NCBI RefSeq assembly: GCF_013304825.1
Contig: NZ_JAAWUO010000009.1
Coordinates: 1-64,000, forward strand
Source of the DNA: Blautia schinkii
GTDB lineage: Bacteria > Bacillota > Clostridia > Lachnospirales > Lachnospiraceae
Direction of reading: 5' to 3'
Length of the DNA stretch: 64,000 nt
The translations under genes were made by a program, and so were the position numbers. Below the pieces are notes generated by a model, which was not told where the DNA came from, ran no database searches, and worked only from the letters and a program-made list of their open reading frames with translations. Positions within the stretch are counted from its first letter, which is position 1. Every line of letters begins with the position of its first letter. This document shows positions 53,404-62,512 of the stretch, piece by piece.

Positions 53404-54237
53404 ATGAGAGAAAATATCTGGAAAAACATCAAACTTGGTTTTAAGACAAATAAACTTGCAGTGGTAGGTGCAGCAGCTATTATCCTGCTGGCACTGATTT
53501 CCATTTTTGCTTTTCTGTATCCGGTGGATCCCAATGCCATCAGTGCAACAGAGAGACTGAATGCTCCTTCCATGGCGCATCTTTTCGGTACGGATGATAT
53601 GGGACGTGATTATCTGGCCCGTTGTATTTACGGAGGAAGAGCATCCCTTCTGGTGGGATTTCTTTCCATGGTGCTTTCCACAGCCCTTGGTGTGGTCATT
53701 GGTTCTGTCAGCGGCTTTGTGGGTGGAACCGTGGATGCAGTACTGATGCGTCTTGTTGATGCTCTGATGAGTCTGCCTACATTCCTGATCATGATCGTTA
53801 TGAATGCATTCCTGAAACCCGGACTTCAGAATATTGTCCTGATCATTGGTTTTCTGACCTGGATGAACATTGCCAGGATCGTCCGCGGTGAGACAATTTC
53901 CCTTAATGAGAGGGAATATGTAGTCTACGCAAAAATCTCCGGACAGAAAAAAATTGCTACGATCATCCATCACATCCTTCCGAATATCATGCCGACGATC
54001 ATTGTAGCTGCGACCATGAACATTGCAAATGCTATTTTGATGGAGTCCGCATTAAGCTTTTTCGGCCTAGGAATCCAGCCGCCGACAGCTTCCTGGGGAA
54101 GCATGCTCAGCAATGCACAGCGTTACATCCAGCAGGCACCGTACCTTGCGATTTTCCCTGGAATCCTGATCCTGATCACAGTTATCAGCTTTAATTATCT
54201 GGGTGAGGTTCTGCGAAAAGTATTCGAGCCTAAGTAA
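53404..54237 (+). CDS. oppC: peptide ABC transporter permease (OppC/DppC type)
   Basis: 277 residues with about six membrane helices. Family features: HLFGTDDMGRDYLARCIYGGR, the EAA loop near REYVVYAKISGQK, and a C-terminal LGIQPPTASWGSML. Pairs with OppB to form the channel. AGGAGGTGAAGG precedes the ATG. Confidence 0.93.
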   Translation: MRENIWKNIKLGFKTNKLAVVGAAAIILLALISIFAFLYPVDPNAISATERLNAPSMAHLFGTDDMGRDYLARCIYGGRASLLVGFLSMVLSTALGVVIGSVSGFVGGTVDAVLMRLVDALMSLPTFLIMIVMNAFLKPGLQNIVLIIGFLTWMNIARIVRGETISLNEREYVVYAKISGQKKIATIIHHILPNIMPTIIVAATMNIANAILMESALSFFGLGIQPPTASWGSMLSNAQRYIQQAPYLAIFPGILILITVISFNYLGEVLRKVFEPK

Positions 54238-54251
54238 GGAGGACATCATAA

Positions 54252-55211
54252 ATGGAAAAATTACTGGAAGTAAAAAATCTGAAAGTGTCTTTCTTTACAG
54301 ATCTTGGAGAGGCACAGGCAGTAAAAGATGCAGGTTTTGCCATTGAAGAAGGCGATTTCTTCGGCATTGTAGGAGAGTCAGGAAGCGGAAAAAGTGTGAC
54401 AACAAAATCCATTCTCCGTCTGGGTCCATCCAACTGTAAGATCAAGGGTGGAGAGATCCTGTTTAAAGGCGATGATATCCTGAAAAAAAACGAGGCCGAG
54501 CTTCGTAAGATCCGGGGCGGCGAGATCGCCATGATCTTTCAGGATTCCCTTTCCGCGCTGAATCCTGTTTATACAGTTGGAAGCAAGATGGTGGAGCTGA
54601 TCCGCCGTCATACAGATATGAACAAAAAAGAGGCAAAAGCCCGTGTGCTGGAGCTTCTCACAGCTGTCGGCATCACAGACCCGGAGAAAGCAATGCGCAG
54701 CTATCCCCACGAACTTTCCGGCGGTATGCGCCAGCGTGTGATGATCGCCATGGCCATGAGCAGCAATCCGAAGGTTCTGATCGCAGATGAGCCGACAACG
54801 GCTCTGGATGTTACTATTCAGGCACAGATCCTGCATCTCCTTCTGGAACTGCAGAAAAAGAACAATATGAGTATCATCCTGATCACTCACGATCTGGGCG
54901 TTGTGGCACAGACCTGCAAGCGTGTAGCAGTTATGTGCGGCGGCTATGTGGTGGAAGAAGGAACCGTGGAAGAGATTTTTCTCCGTCCGGGACATCCGTA
55001 TACACAGGCACTGATCGCCAGCATGCCACGTGTAGGCGGAACGTTTGAGCAGTTTCTTGAAAGAGATCTTTCTGACGGAAGCGGAAATCTCTGTCCATTC
55101 CTCAACCGCTGCAAATATGCAGATAAGACCTGTGAGGCCTGTCTTCCGAAATATTATGAAGCTGCAGAGGGGCATCGTATCCTCTGTCACAGAAGGGAGG
55201 AGAACAAATGA
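54252..55211 (+). CDS. oppD: peptide ABC transporter ATP-binding protein (OppD/DppD type)
   Basis: 319 residues. Walker A GESGSGKS, signature [13 protein letters not shown] and Walker [13 protein letters not shown]. The C-terminal oligopeptide/dipeptide extension holds [14 protein letters not shown] and a Cys cluster ([19 protein letters not shown]); similar clusters bind a [4Fe-4S] group in some Dpp transporters. Its stop overlaps the oppF ATG. Confidence 0.94.
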   Translation: MEKLLEVKNLKVSFFTDLGEAQAVKDAGFAIEEGDFFGIVGESGSGKSVTTKSILRLGPSNCKIKGGEILFKGDDILKKNEAELRKIRGGEIAMIFQDSLSALNPVYTVGSKMVELIRRHTDMNKKEAKARVLELLTAVGITDPEKAMRSYPHELSGGMRQRVMIAMAMSSNPKVLIADEPTTALDVTIQAQILHLLLELQKKNNMSIILITHDLGVVAQTCKRVAVMCGGYVVEEGTVEEIFLRPGHPYTQALIASMPRVGGTFEQFLERDLSDGSGNLCPFLNRCKYADKTCEACLPKYYEAAEGHRILCHRREENK

Positions 55212-56194
55212 GCAAGCCATTAATTGAAGTAAAAGATCTGAAAGTGTATTTTAAACAGAAATCTCCGAAACTTCTGTCATTCAAGCCGGGCATCCTGAAA
55301 GCGGTAGATGAAGTTAGCTTTTCTATTGAAAAAGGAAAGACATTTGGGCTGGTAGGGGAGTCCGGAAGCGGCAAATCCACCATTGGAAAAGCAATCTTAA
55401 GATATCATAAGCCAACAGGCGGTGAAATCCTTTACGAGGGCACAGAGATCGGAAACATGGGAGAAAAAGAGCTTCTTCCATATCGTAAAAAAATGCAGTC
55501 TGTTTTCCAGGACCCGTATTCATCCCTGGACCCAAGCCATACAGTGCAGGATATTATCTGTGAGCCTATGGAGATCCACAAGATGTATACTCCAAAAGAA
55601 CGAAAAGACCGTGCAAAAGAACTGATCCGTGTTGTAGGACTGAAAGAACAGGATCTTCTGAAATATCCTCATGAGTTTTCCGGCGGACAGAGACAAAGAA
55701 TCTCCATTGCAAGAGCACTTTCCGTGCAGCCGGAGTTTGTAGTCTGTGATGAGCCGATTTCTGCACTGGATGTTTCCCTGCAGGCGCAGATCGTTCAGAT
55801 GCTTCAGGATCTTCAGGAGAAATACGGCCTTACTTATCTGTTTATCAGCCATCAGCTTCAGGTTGTACAGAAGATCTGCGATGAGATCGGAGTGCTTTAT
55901 CTGGGAAATCTTATGGAGATTGCAGATGCAGACAAACTGTATTCCAATCCGTTGCATCCTTATACAAAAATGCTGATCTCATCCATCCCGGTGCCAGATC
56001 CAAGAGTAAAAACGCTGGATCAGATCGTTACAGATACTGGTGTTCAGTCAAGAACTATCAGCGGATGCAGGTTCCATAACCGCTGCCCGTGGTGCGAGGA
56101 ACGGTGCAAAATGGAGACACCACATCTTCAGCAGGTGGAACCAGGGCATATGGTGGCATGTCATAAATATGAGAAAGGAAAAGAAAAAAGTTGA
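55208..56194 (+). CDS. oppF: peptide ABC transporter ATP-binding protein (OppF/DppF type)
   Basis: 328 residues. Walker A GESGSGKS, signature FSGGQRQRISIAR and Walker B VCDEPISALD. The C-terminal extension shows LHPYTKMLISSIP and cysteines in RFHNRCPWCEERC. Works as a pair with OppD. It ends overlapping the next gene's TTG start. Confidence 0.94.
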   Translation: MSKPLIEVKDLKVYFKQKSPKLLSFKPGILKAVDEVSFSIEKGKTFGLVGESGSGKSTIGKAILRYHKPTGGEILYEGTEIGNMGEKELLPYRKKMQSVFQDPYSSLDPSHTVQDIICEPMEIHKMYTPKERKDRAKELIRVVGLKEQDLLKYPHEFSGGQRQRISIARALSVQPEFVVCDEPISALDVSLQAQIVQMLQDLQEKYGLTYLFISHQLQVVQKICDEIGVLYLGNLMEIADADKLYSNPLHPYTKMLISSIPVPDPRVKTLDQIVTDTGVQSRTISGCRFHNRCPWCEERCKMETPHLQQVEPGHMVACHKYEKGKEKS

Positions 56195-57459
56195 ACAAAC
56201 ATATATACGATAACTATCTTTCCATCCTCAGAGAGGAAATGATCCCGGCCATGGGCTGTACAGAGCCGATCGCCCTGGCTTACGGAGCTGCGAGAGCCAG
56301 AGAAGTTCTGGGAAAAGAGCCAGAGCGCATCGTGGCAAAATGCAGCGGAAACATTATCAAGAATGTCCGCTGTGTGATCATCCCCAATTCCGGGGGATTA
56401 AAAGGAATTCCAGCAGGTGTGATCCTTGGCGCAGTTGCAGGGGATGCTTCCCTTGATATGGAAGTACTTTCCAATGTGACGGACGAGGGTCGGAACCGGT
56501 GCAGGGAGCTTCTGGATAAGGATATCTGTAAAGTAGAACTTCTTGACACACCTGTTGTCCTCCATATCGTTATTGAGATGGGAGCCGGGAAAGACAGCGT
56601 CAGTCTGGAAATCAAATACGATCACATCAATGTGACAAAGATTATAAAAAATGGAGAGATCCTTCTGGACGAGGATCAGGCGATGGAAGAGAGAGAAGAG
56701 GCAGACAGGTCGCTTCTGGATCTGGAAAATATCAGGGAGTTTGCAGATACTGTAGAGCTTTCTGAGGTAAAAGAACTTCTGGATACCCAGATCCGAAGCA
56801 ACATGGCCATTGCCCATGAAGGAATGACAGGAAAATATGGTCTTGGCATCGGCCGCGTGATCCGCGAAAATTACTCCCATGATATGCTTACCAGAATGAG
56901 AAGCCTTACAGCAGCAGCTTCTGAGGCAAGAATGGGAGGCTGTGACATGCCGGTTGTGATTAACTCTGGAAGCGGAAATCAGGGAATTGCCTGTTCTGTT
57001 CCTCTGATCGTATATGCAAGAGAGATGGAACTGCCGGATTACAGTCTTTACCGGGCACTGGTATTTTCCAATCTTTTAACTGTATATCAGAAGTATTATA
57101 TTGGCAAGCTTTCTGCCTTCTGCGGTGCAGTGTCTGCTTCCTGTGCAGCAGGTGCAGCTATCACCTACATGGTAGGAGGAAGCATTTCCCAGATCAAAAA
57201 GACTATTGAGAACACTTTGGCCAATATTCCGGGAATCATCTGCGATGGCGCAAAGATCTCCTGTGCAGCAAAGATCGCAGCCAGCCTGGATGCAGCTTTT
57301 CTTGCACACCATCTGGCTATGAACGGTCAGTCCTATGCACCGTACACAGGAATCCTTAAGGAAGAAACTGCCGAGACTATCAGCTGCGTGGGTCAGATCG
57401 GTAAGGATGGAATGAAAGAAACTGACCGGGAGATCCTGAAGATCATGCTGGAGCAGTAA
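56191..57459 (+). CDS. L-cysteine desulfidase / UPF0597 family protein (CyuA, YhaM type)
   Basis: 422 residues from TTG 56191, overlapping the oppF stop. The family includes the archaeal cysteine desulfidase CdsA and enterobacterial CyuA (YhaM), Fe-S enzymes that split L-cysteine into pyruvate, ammonia and sulfide. The N-terminal MGCTEPIALAYG and the later Cys pair in CDGAKISCAAKI fit the family cluster ligands. Relatedness to serine dehydratase alpha chains is known, so serine is an alternative substrate. It sits last in the transporter operon, which suggests it uses amino acids released from the imported peptide. Confidence 0.85.
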   Translation: MNKHIYDNYLSILREEMIPAMGCTEPIALAYGAARAREVLGKEPERIVAKCSGNIIKNVRCVIIPNSGGLKGIPAGVILGAVAGDASLDMEVLSNVTDEGRNRCRELLDKDICKVELLDTPVVLHIVIEMGAGKDSVSLEIKYDHINVTKIIKNGEILLDEDQAMEEREEADRSLLDLENIREFADTVELSEVKELLDTQIRSNMAIAHEGMTGKYGLGIGRVIRENYSHDMLTRMRSLTAAASEARMGGCDMPVVINSGSGNQGIACSVPLIVYAREMELPDYSLYRALVFSNLLTVYQKYYIGKLSAFCGAVSASCAAGAAITYMVGGSISQIKKTIENTLANIPGIICDGAKISCAAKIAASLDAAFLAHHLAMNGQSYAPYTGILKEETAETISCVGQIGKDGMKETDREILKIMLEQ

Positions 57460-57480
57460 AAACATAATATAATAGAATGA

Positions 57481-57526
57481 AATCCTTCCGTTTGCATTTA
57501 TGTACTGAATGACGGAAGGATTTTTA
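57481..57526 (+). terminator. terminator of the peptide transporter / desulfidase operon
   Basis: AAATCCTTCCGT (57481-57492) pairs with ACGGAAGGATTT (57513-57524), followed by further T to 57526. Confidence 0.85.
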
Positions 57527-57549
57527 TGTTTTACGGGACTGCAGATGGT

Positions 57550-57578
57550 TTGACTTAAACCGGTATTTCGGCTATACT
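57550..57578 (+). promoter_or_regulatory. sigma-A promoter of the NYN protein gene
   Basis: TTGACT (57550-57555), a 17-base spacer and TATACT (57573-57578). Confidence 0.7.
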
Positions 57579-57642
57579 GAACAGGAACGATGCCGGAGCG
57601 GAGCTGGCATACGGCATATATCATATAGAAAAGGTTGGATTT

Positions 57643-58434
57643 ATGGACAACGAATTAAGAATTGCAATACTGATCGATGCAGATAATATATCAGATAAAT
57701 ACATCAAGATCATCGTGGATGAGGTAGCTAACATCGGAATCGCAACATACAAGAGAATTTACGGGGACTGGACAAGTGCCCGTCTTTCCTCTTGGAAAAA
57801 AGTCCTTCTGGAAGATTCCATCATTCCCATCCAACAGTACAGCTACACAACGGGCAAGAACGCTACGGACTCAGCCATGATCATTGATGCCATGGATATT
57901 TTGTATTCTGGAAATGTGGATGGTTATTGTATTGTCTCATCTGACAGTGACTTCACTCGCCTTGCAGCAAGACTTCGTGAATCCGGGATGCTGGTACTGG
58001 GAATGGGCGAGGAGAAAACACCGAAACCATTTATCTCTGCCTGCAACCAGTTTAAATATCTGGATCTTCTTTACCGCAACCAGCAGGAAGAGGAGAAGAA
58101 AGAAGCCCAGGCAACAGCAGCAGAGGCGAAAAAAGCCGGAAATAATGGCAGCAAGCAGAACAGTTCCGGATCTAAAAAGAATAAAGATCTCAAACGTGTG
58201 CGTAAGGCTATCAATGCCATTATCGAGAAGTTTTCAGATGAGGAAGGCTGGCTTTCCTCCGGTCAGCTGGGGGATCAGCTGGGAAAACGTCTGCCTGATT
58301 TTGATGTGCGTAATTATGGTTACTCCAAGCTTACTCCATTTATCAAATCACTGGGAAATTATGAGGTTGGCAGGATCCCTACAGGCAGCGGTGGAAGAAA
58401 GCAGATCTATTTTCGCATCAGGGAGGAGCAGTGA
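57643..58434 (+). CDS. NYN-domain ribonuclease-like protein with C-terminal OST-HTH/LOTUS domain
   Basis: 263 residues. The N-terminal NYN (PIN-like) domain (about 5-145) shows ILIDADNISDKY with Asp12 and Asp14, KNATDSAMIIDAMD, and SSDSDFTRLA; these acidic residues form the metal-dependent nuclease site. An Ala/Lys-rich charged linker (about 150-180) follows. The C-terminal OST-HTH/LOTUS domain (about 185-260) is an RNA-binding winged helix. Such proteins are predicted to cut RNA, but the bacterial targets are not known. It overlaps the dihydrouridine synthase gene by one base. Confidence 0.85.
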   Translation: MDNELRIAILIDADNISDKYIKIIVDEVANIGIATYKRIYGDWTSARLSSWKKVLLEDSIIPIQQYSYTTGKNATDSAMIIDAMDILYSGNVDGYCIVSSDSDFTRLAARLRESGMLVLGMGEEKTPKPFISACNQFKYLDLLYRNQQEEEKKEAQATAAEAKKAGNNGSKQNSSGSKKNKDLKRVRKAINAIIEKFSDEEGWLSSGQLGDQLGKRLPDFDVRNYGYSKLTPFIKSLGNYEVGRIPTGSGGRKQIYFRIREEQ

Positions 58435-59399
58435 TGAAAAACTATATGGCACCAATGGAGGGTGTTACCAACTGGGTTTACCGCAATGCGTATCATGATT
58501 GCTTTTATCCCATGGATAAATATTTTACCCCGTTTATCACTGCCAAGCCAAACAAGAGACTAAGCAGTAAAGAAATAAAAGAAGTATCCCCGGATACGAA
58601 TGGAAATCTGCCTGTGATCCCACAGATCCTTACCAACAATGCAGAAGATTTTATCAAAACAGCCCATATTTTCCGGGATGAATACGGCCATAAAGAAGTG
58701 AATCTGAATCTGGGATGCCCTTCCGGTACTGTGACAGCCAAGGGAAAAGGTGCGGGTTTCCTGGGAGAGCCGGATAAACTGGACAGATTCCTGGATGAGA
58801 TCTTTAAAGGAACAGATATGGAGATTTCCATCAAGACAAGAGTGGGGACTGACTATGAGGAGGACTGGGAACGTCTTCTTGACATCTATGCAAAATATCC
58901 TGTAAAAGAACTGATCATCCATCCACGTCTTCTGAAGGATCATTACAAGGGCACACCAAGATATGAACTGTTTCAGAATGCACAGGAGAAATTAACGGTT
59001 CCCCTGGGATATAACGGGGATATTTTTTCTGTGGAAGCATATCAGGAGATCAGGGTAAAGTTTCCAGATGCAGACAGCTTTATGTACGGACGTGGTGTGA
59101 TCGCCAGGCCGTATCTTCTGGATGAGATTATGAGAACAGACGGAAATGAGGAGAATTTCAACCGCCAGGAAACTTACAAGCAGAAAATGCGCCAGTTCCA
59201 TGACCGCATCTATTGCGATTATCAGGAATATCTTTCAGGAGAACGAAATGTACTGTTTCGCATGAAAGAACTGTGGAGCTACATGGCTCCAGGATTTACA
59301 AATTACGCAAAATATCTGAAAAAGATCAAAAAGTCTCAGCATTTCGGAGATTATGAGGCAGCTGTGATGAGCCTTTTTGGAGAACAGGAGATCATCTGA
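58434..59399 (+). CDS. dus: tRNA-dihydrouridine synthase family protein
   Basis: 321 residues from ATG 58434 (GGGAGGAG lies upstream; a GTG sits one codon earlier). FMN enzyme reducing uridine in the tRNA D-loop. It shows MAPMEGVTNWVYR, the active-site Cys in NLNLGCPSGTVTAKGKGAG, IKTRVG, IHPR and MYGRGVIARPYL. It is shorter and more diverged than DusB, nearer to the DusC-like group. Its start is coupled to the NYN protein gene. Confidence 0.92.
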   Translation: MKNYMAPMEGVTNWVYRNAYHDCFYPMDKYFTPFITAKPNKRLSSKEIKEVSPDTNGNLPVIPQILTNNAEDFIKTAHIFRDEYGHKEVNLNLGCPSGTVTAKGKGAGFLGEPDKLDRFLDEIFKGTDMEISIKTRVGTDYEEDWERLLDIYAKYPVKELIIHPRLLKDHYKGTPRYELFQNAQEKLTVPLGYNGDIFSVEAYQEIRVKFPDADSFMYGRGVIARPYLLDEIMRTDGNEENFNRQETYKQKMRQFHDRIYCDYQEYLSGERNVLFRMKELWSYMAPGFTNYAKYLKKIKKSQHFGDYEAAVMSLFGEQEII

Positions 59400-59401
59400 A
59401 T

Positions 59402-59944
59402 ATGGATATCAAAGAGAAATTTGAAGAATTTATAGCCCAGTATCCGATTTTTGAGTACAGGCTTTTAAATGCAGCGGATGTTTCTGTACATGAACGTGTG
59501 CGGACAATCTGCAGGGAGGAATGTGAGCGCTACGGAAGTACCTGGGCCTGTCCACCGGCAGTGGGAGAGCTGCCGGAATGTGAGAAAAAGATCCACAGTT
59601 ATTCGAAGGCAATCTTCTTTTCCAGTGTTGCGGAAGTATCAGACATTATGAATATGGAAGAGATGCTTTTAACAAGAAAAGCCCATGAAGAGCTTACAGA
59701 GAAGGTTGGAGAATTTTTTAAAGAAGAAGGATATGAAACGTTCATCCTTTCCACAGAATCCTGCGATTACTGTGAACGGTGCGCTTATCTGGATGGCAAA
59801 CCCTGCCGTTTTCCGGAACACATGCACCCCTGTCTGGAAAGCTATGGTGTTGTGGCAAATGAAATCGTAGAGAGAGAGCAGATGGAGTATAATCTTGGTG
59901 GAAATACCATTCTCTGGTTTTCCATGGTGCTGCTCCGGAAATAA
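59402..59944 (+). CDS. DUF2284 predicted metal-binding protein
   Basis: 180 residues. Cysteines are arranged as TICREECERYGSTWACPP in the N-terminal half and ESCDYCERCAYLDGKPCRFP plus MHPC in the C-terminal half, as expected for metal or Fe-S binding. Function is unknown; family members occur near methyl-transfer and radical enzymes in anaerobes. Starts two bases after dus ends, so it is probably in one operon with it. Confidence 0.85.
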   Translation: MDIKEKFEEFIAQYPIFEYRLLNAADVSVHERVRTICREECERYGSTWACPPAVGELPECEKKIHSYSKAIFFSSVAEVSDIMNMEEMLLTRKAHEELTEKVGEFFKEEGYETFILSTESCDYCERCAYLDGKPCRFPEHMHPCLESYGVVANEIVEREQMEYNLGGNTILWFSMVLLRK

Positions 59945-59982
59945 CAGTCTTAAGGCATTCACTCGAAAAATACATACTGTCA

Positions 59983-60025
59983 GATCCTCCGGCATAGATT
60001 AGTGATAAAGGCCGGGGGATTTTTT
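59983..60025 (+). terminator. terminator-like hairpin containing the yqfC ribosome binding site
   Basis: GATCCTCCGGC (59983-59993) pairs with GCCGGGGGATT (60011-60021), with two G-T pairs, followed by T to 60025. The GGGGG (60014-60018) is the only ribosome-binding-like stretch before ATG 60026. Confidence 0.65.
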
Positions 60026-60292
60026 ATGGGAAAAATAATGAAAATGCTGGAACTTCCCGGTGAGACTGTCTTTCGGGAGACCCAGGTGATCCTCACAGGA
60101 AAACGCCAGGCATTGATCGAAAATTATCGGAGTATCTTAAGCTGTACCAGAGAACAGATCGTGGTCCTTACAGCATCCGGCCGGATGGTTATCTCTGGAA
60201 AAAGGCTGGAGATCGTCAATTACACGAAACTTGAAATGTGTATCCGCGGGCGGATCGAGAGTATGATTCTGGAGGAGGGGCGGAAAAAATGA
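60026..60292 (+). CDS. yqfC: sporulation protein YqfC (YabP/YqfC family)
   Basis: 88 residues from ATG 60026. Family features: MLELPGETVFRETQVILTGKRQALIENY, ending with an ISGKRLEIVNY stretch (shown as parts). In Bacillus the gene is turned on in the mother cell by sigma-E. Upstream, CATACTGT (59973-59980) resembles a sigma-E -10, but the -35 is poor. Overlaps yqfD (ATG inside the stop). Confidence 0.85.
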   Translation: MGKIMKMLELPGETVFRETQVILTGKRQALIENYRSILSCTREQIVVLTASGRMVISGKRLEIVNYTKLEMCIRGRIESMILEEGRKK

Positions 60293-61494
60293 TCCCAGGT
60301 TTTGTGCGGGTGTCCGTCATAGGCGAACAGTGCGAGCGTTTTCTGAATCTCTGCAGAGGCAGGGATATGGAACTTCGAAAGATTATAAGAACCGGGGAAA
60401 AAGAATTTCAGGCTACCCTGAAAGTGAAAGATTTCCGAAAGATCAGTCCCCTTCGGCGAAAAACCGGCGTACATATCCATATCCTCCGGAAAAAAGGCCC
60501 TGTTTTCTGGCTTCTGGCTGCCAGCCGGCATAAAATGCTTCTGTCCGGGCTTTTACTGGCGGTCTGCGTATTTATTTTTCTTTCCGGAAGACTGTGGAAT
60601 ATACATATTGAGGGGAATGTTATGAATCCTACACAGCAGCTTCTGCAGTTTCTGGAAGAAGAAGGGATCACATATGGAATGAGCAAAAGAAAGATTCGAT
60701 GTACCAGCCTTGCAGAAGCTATGCGGAGAAAATTTCCGGAGATCACCTGGGTATCCGCGAAGCTTTCGGGAACTCAGCTGATCTTTGAGATCAGGGAAGG
60801 TACACTCCCTCCTAAGGAGCAGAAAGAGGAAGACTCCTGCAGCCTTTTTTCGGAGGTGGAAGGCACTGTGGAAAAAATTGTCACTCGCAGGGGGACGCCT
60901 CTTGTAAAAGAAGGGGATTCTGTGGAAAGAGGACAGGAACTTGTTTCCGGGATCTTAAATATCACGGATGACAGCCAGGAAGTAATGCGGTACGAATACG
61001 TTCATGCAGATGCAGATATTTACATCCGGCATAAAGTTTCGTATTACGACACGTTTCCGCTGGACGTTGAGAAAAAAGTTTCCACTGGAAAAGCAAAGAA
61101 ATTTTTTTTCCTGCAGATAGGAAACCTGCGGCTGGATCTGTCTCCCGGTGAAAAGAAAAAAGAAGACCGGCTGATCCAGGAATATCCGGCCAGGATCACG
61201 GAGAATTTCAGGCTTCCGCTGCTGGCGGGAACTATTATGGTTCAGGAGTATACACTGAAAAAGGAAACTCTTACAGAGCAGGCGGCAAAAAAACAGGCGA
61301 TTCAGAAGCTTTATATTTATGAAGAAAAATTAATACAAAAGGGGGTTCAAATATCTGAAAATAATGTTAAAATAGAAATAAATCATCAGGACTGTGTCAG
61401 CAGAGGGACTCTTTGCGTTATCGAGAAGACCGGAAGAGAAGCCTCCACGGAAAAAAAGACACAGCCAAAAGAAAGGACACCAGAGGATGGCTAG
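60289..61494 (+). CDS. yqfD: sporulation protein YqfD
   Basis: 401 residues from ATG 60289 that overlaps the yqfC stop; a longer in-frame start at 60238 lies inside yqfC. It shows an N-terminal soluble part, one membrane helix near residues 80-100 (HKMLLSGLLLAVCVFIFL), and a long extracellular C-terminal part. In spore formers it acts during engulfment/forespore development. The C-terminus overlaps phoH by eight bases. Confidence 0.9.
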   Translation: MIPGFVRVSVIGEQCERFLNLCRGRDMELRKIIRTGEKEFQATLKVKDFRKISPLRRKTGVHIHILRKKGPVFWLLAASRHKMLLSGLLLAVCVFIFLSGRLWNIHIEGNVMNPTQQLLQFLEEEGITYGMSKRKIRCTSLAEAMRRKFPEITWVSAKLSGTQLIFEIREGTLPPKEQKEEDSCSLFSEVEGTVEKIVTRRGTPLVKEGDSVERGQELVSGILNITDDSQEVMRYEYVHADADIYIRHKVSYYDTFPLDVEKKVSTGKAKKFFFLQIGNLRLDLSPGEKKKEDRLIQEYPARITENFRLPLLAGTIMVQEYTLKKETLTEQAAKKQAIQKLYIYEEKLIQKGVQISENNVKIEINHQDCVSRGTLCVIEKTGREASTEKKTQPKERTPEDG

Positions 61495-62512
61495 CAGCAT
61501 TATCGAATTATATGTGGATGTGCCGGCAGACCGCCAGGCGAATATTTTCGGACAGTTTGACGAGCATCTGAAGCTGATTGAACGAACCCTGAACGTAACG
61601 ATGATTTTCCGCGATGGTTCTCTGAAGATCCTGGGAAGCCAGGAGGGAGCTTTGCAGGCGAAGGCAATCGTAGAGGAACTGAACACTCTTGCGGGAAGGG
61701 GCAACACCATCACACAGCAGAATGTGAATTATGCACTCTCCCTTGCCATGGAGAAGATAGGCTCCGTGATGGAGGAGATTGATAAAGATTTTATATGCAA
61801 CACGATACAGGGAAGGCCCATTAAGCCCAAAACCATGGGACAGAAGGATTACGTGGAGCAGATCCGCAGGAAGATGATCGTTTTCGGTGTAGGACCTGCA
61901 GGAACAGGTAAGACATATCTTGCCATGGCTATGGCAGTCACTGCTTTCCGTAATGAGGAGGTTTCCAGGATCATCCTTACAAGACCGGCCATCGAGGCTG
62001 GAGAGAAGCTGGGATTTCTTCCGGGAGATCTTCAGAGTAAGGTAGACCCTTATCTCCGCCCTCTTTATGATGCACTTTATCAGATCATGGGAGCAGACAG
62101 TTTTGCCAGGAATATGGAGAAAGGTCTAATTGAGGTGGCTCCTCTTGCTTACATGCGAGGACGTACTTTGGATAATGCTTTTATCATTCTGGATGAGGCG
62201 CAGAACACCACACCCGCACAGATGAAGATGTTCCTGACCCGAATCGGTTTTGGATCCAAGGTGATCGTCACAGGTGATGCTTCCCAGAAGGATCTTCCAA
62301 AGGATGCACAGTCCGGTCTGGATGTGGCAATGAAAGTATTGAAGAAGATCGATGATATCGGTTTCTGCCAGCTGACCAGCAAGGATGTTGTGCGTCACCC
62401 GCTTGTGCAGCAGATCGTACAGGCTTATGATGATTATGAGAAGAAACAGAAACCTGTGAAATCCCGTAAAGATGACAGGTACGCGATAAAGAACAAGGAG
62501 TACAGAAGATGA
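61487..62512 (+). CDS. phoH: PhoH-like ATPase
   Basis: 341 residues from ATG 61487, after AGGAC; an in-frame start at 61394 is within yqfD. An N-terminal KH-like part (about 1-95) is followed by a RecA/helicase-type ATPase domain with Walker A GVGPAGTGKT and Walker B IILDEAQNTT. Gene neighbourhood with ybeY points to a role in RNA processing. Ends overlapping the ybeY start (ATGA). Confidence 0.93.
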   Translation: MASSIIELYVDVPADRQANIFGQFDEHLKLIERTLNVTMIFRDGSLKILGSQEGALQAKAIVEELNTLAGRGNTITQQNVNYALSLAMEKIGSVMEEIDKDFICNTIQGRPIKPKTMGQKDYVEQIRRKMIVFGVGPAGTGKTYLAMAMAVTAFRNEEVSRIILTRPAIEAGEKLGFLPGDLQSKVDPYLRPLYDALYQIMGADSFARNMEKGLIEVAPLAYMRGRTLDNAFIILDEAQNTTPAQMKMFLTRIGFGSKVIVTGDASQKDLPKDAQSGLDVAMKVLKKIDDIGFCQLTSKDVVRHPLVQQIVQAYDDYEKKQKPVKSRKDDRYAIKNKEYRR

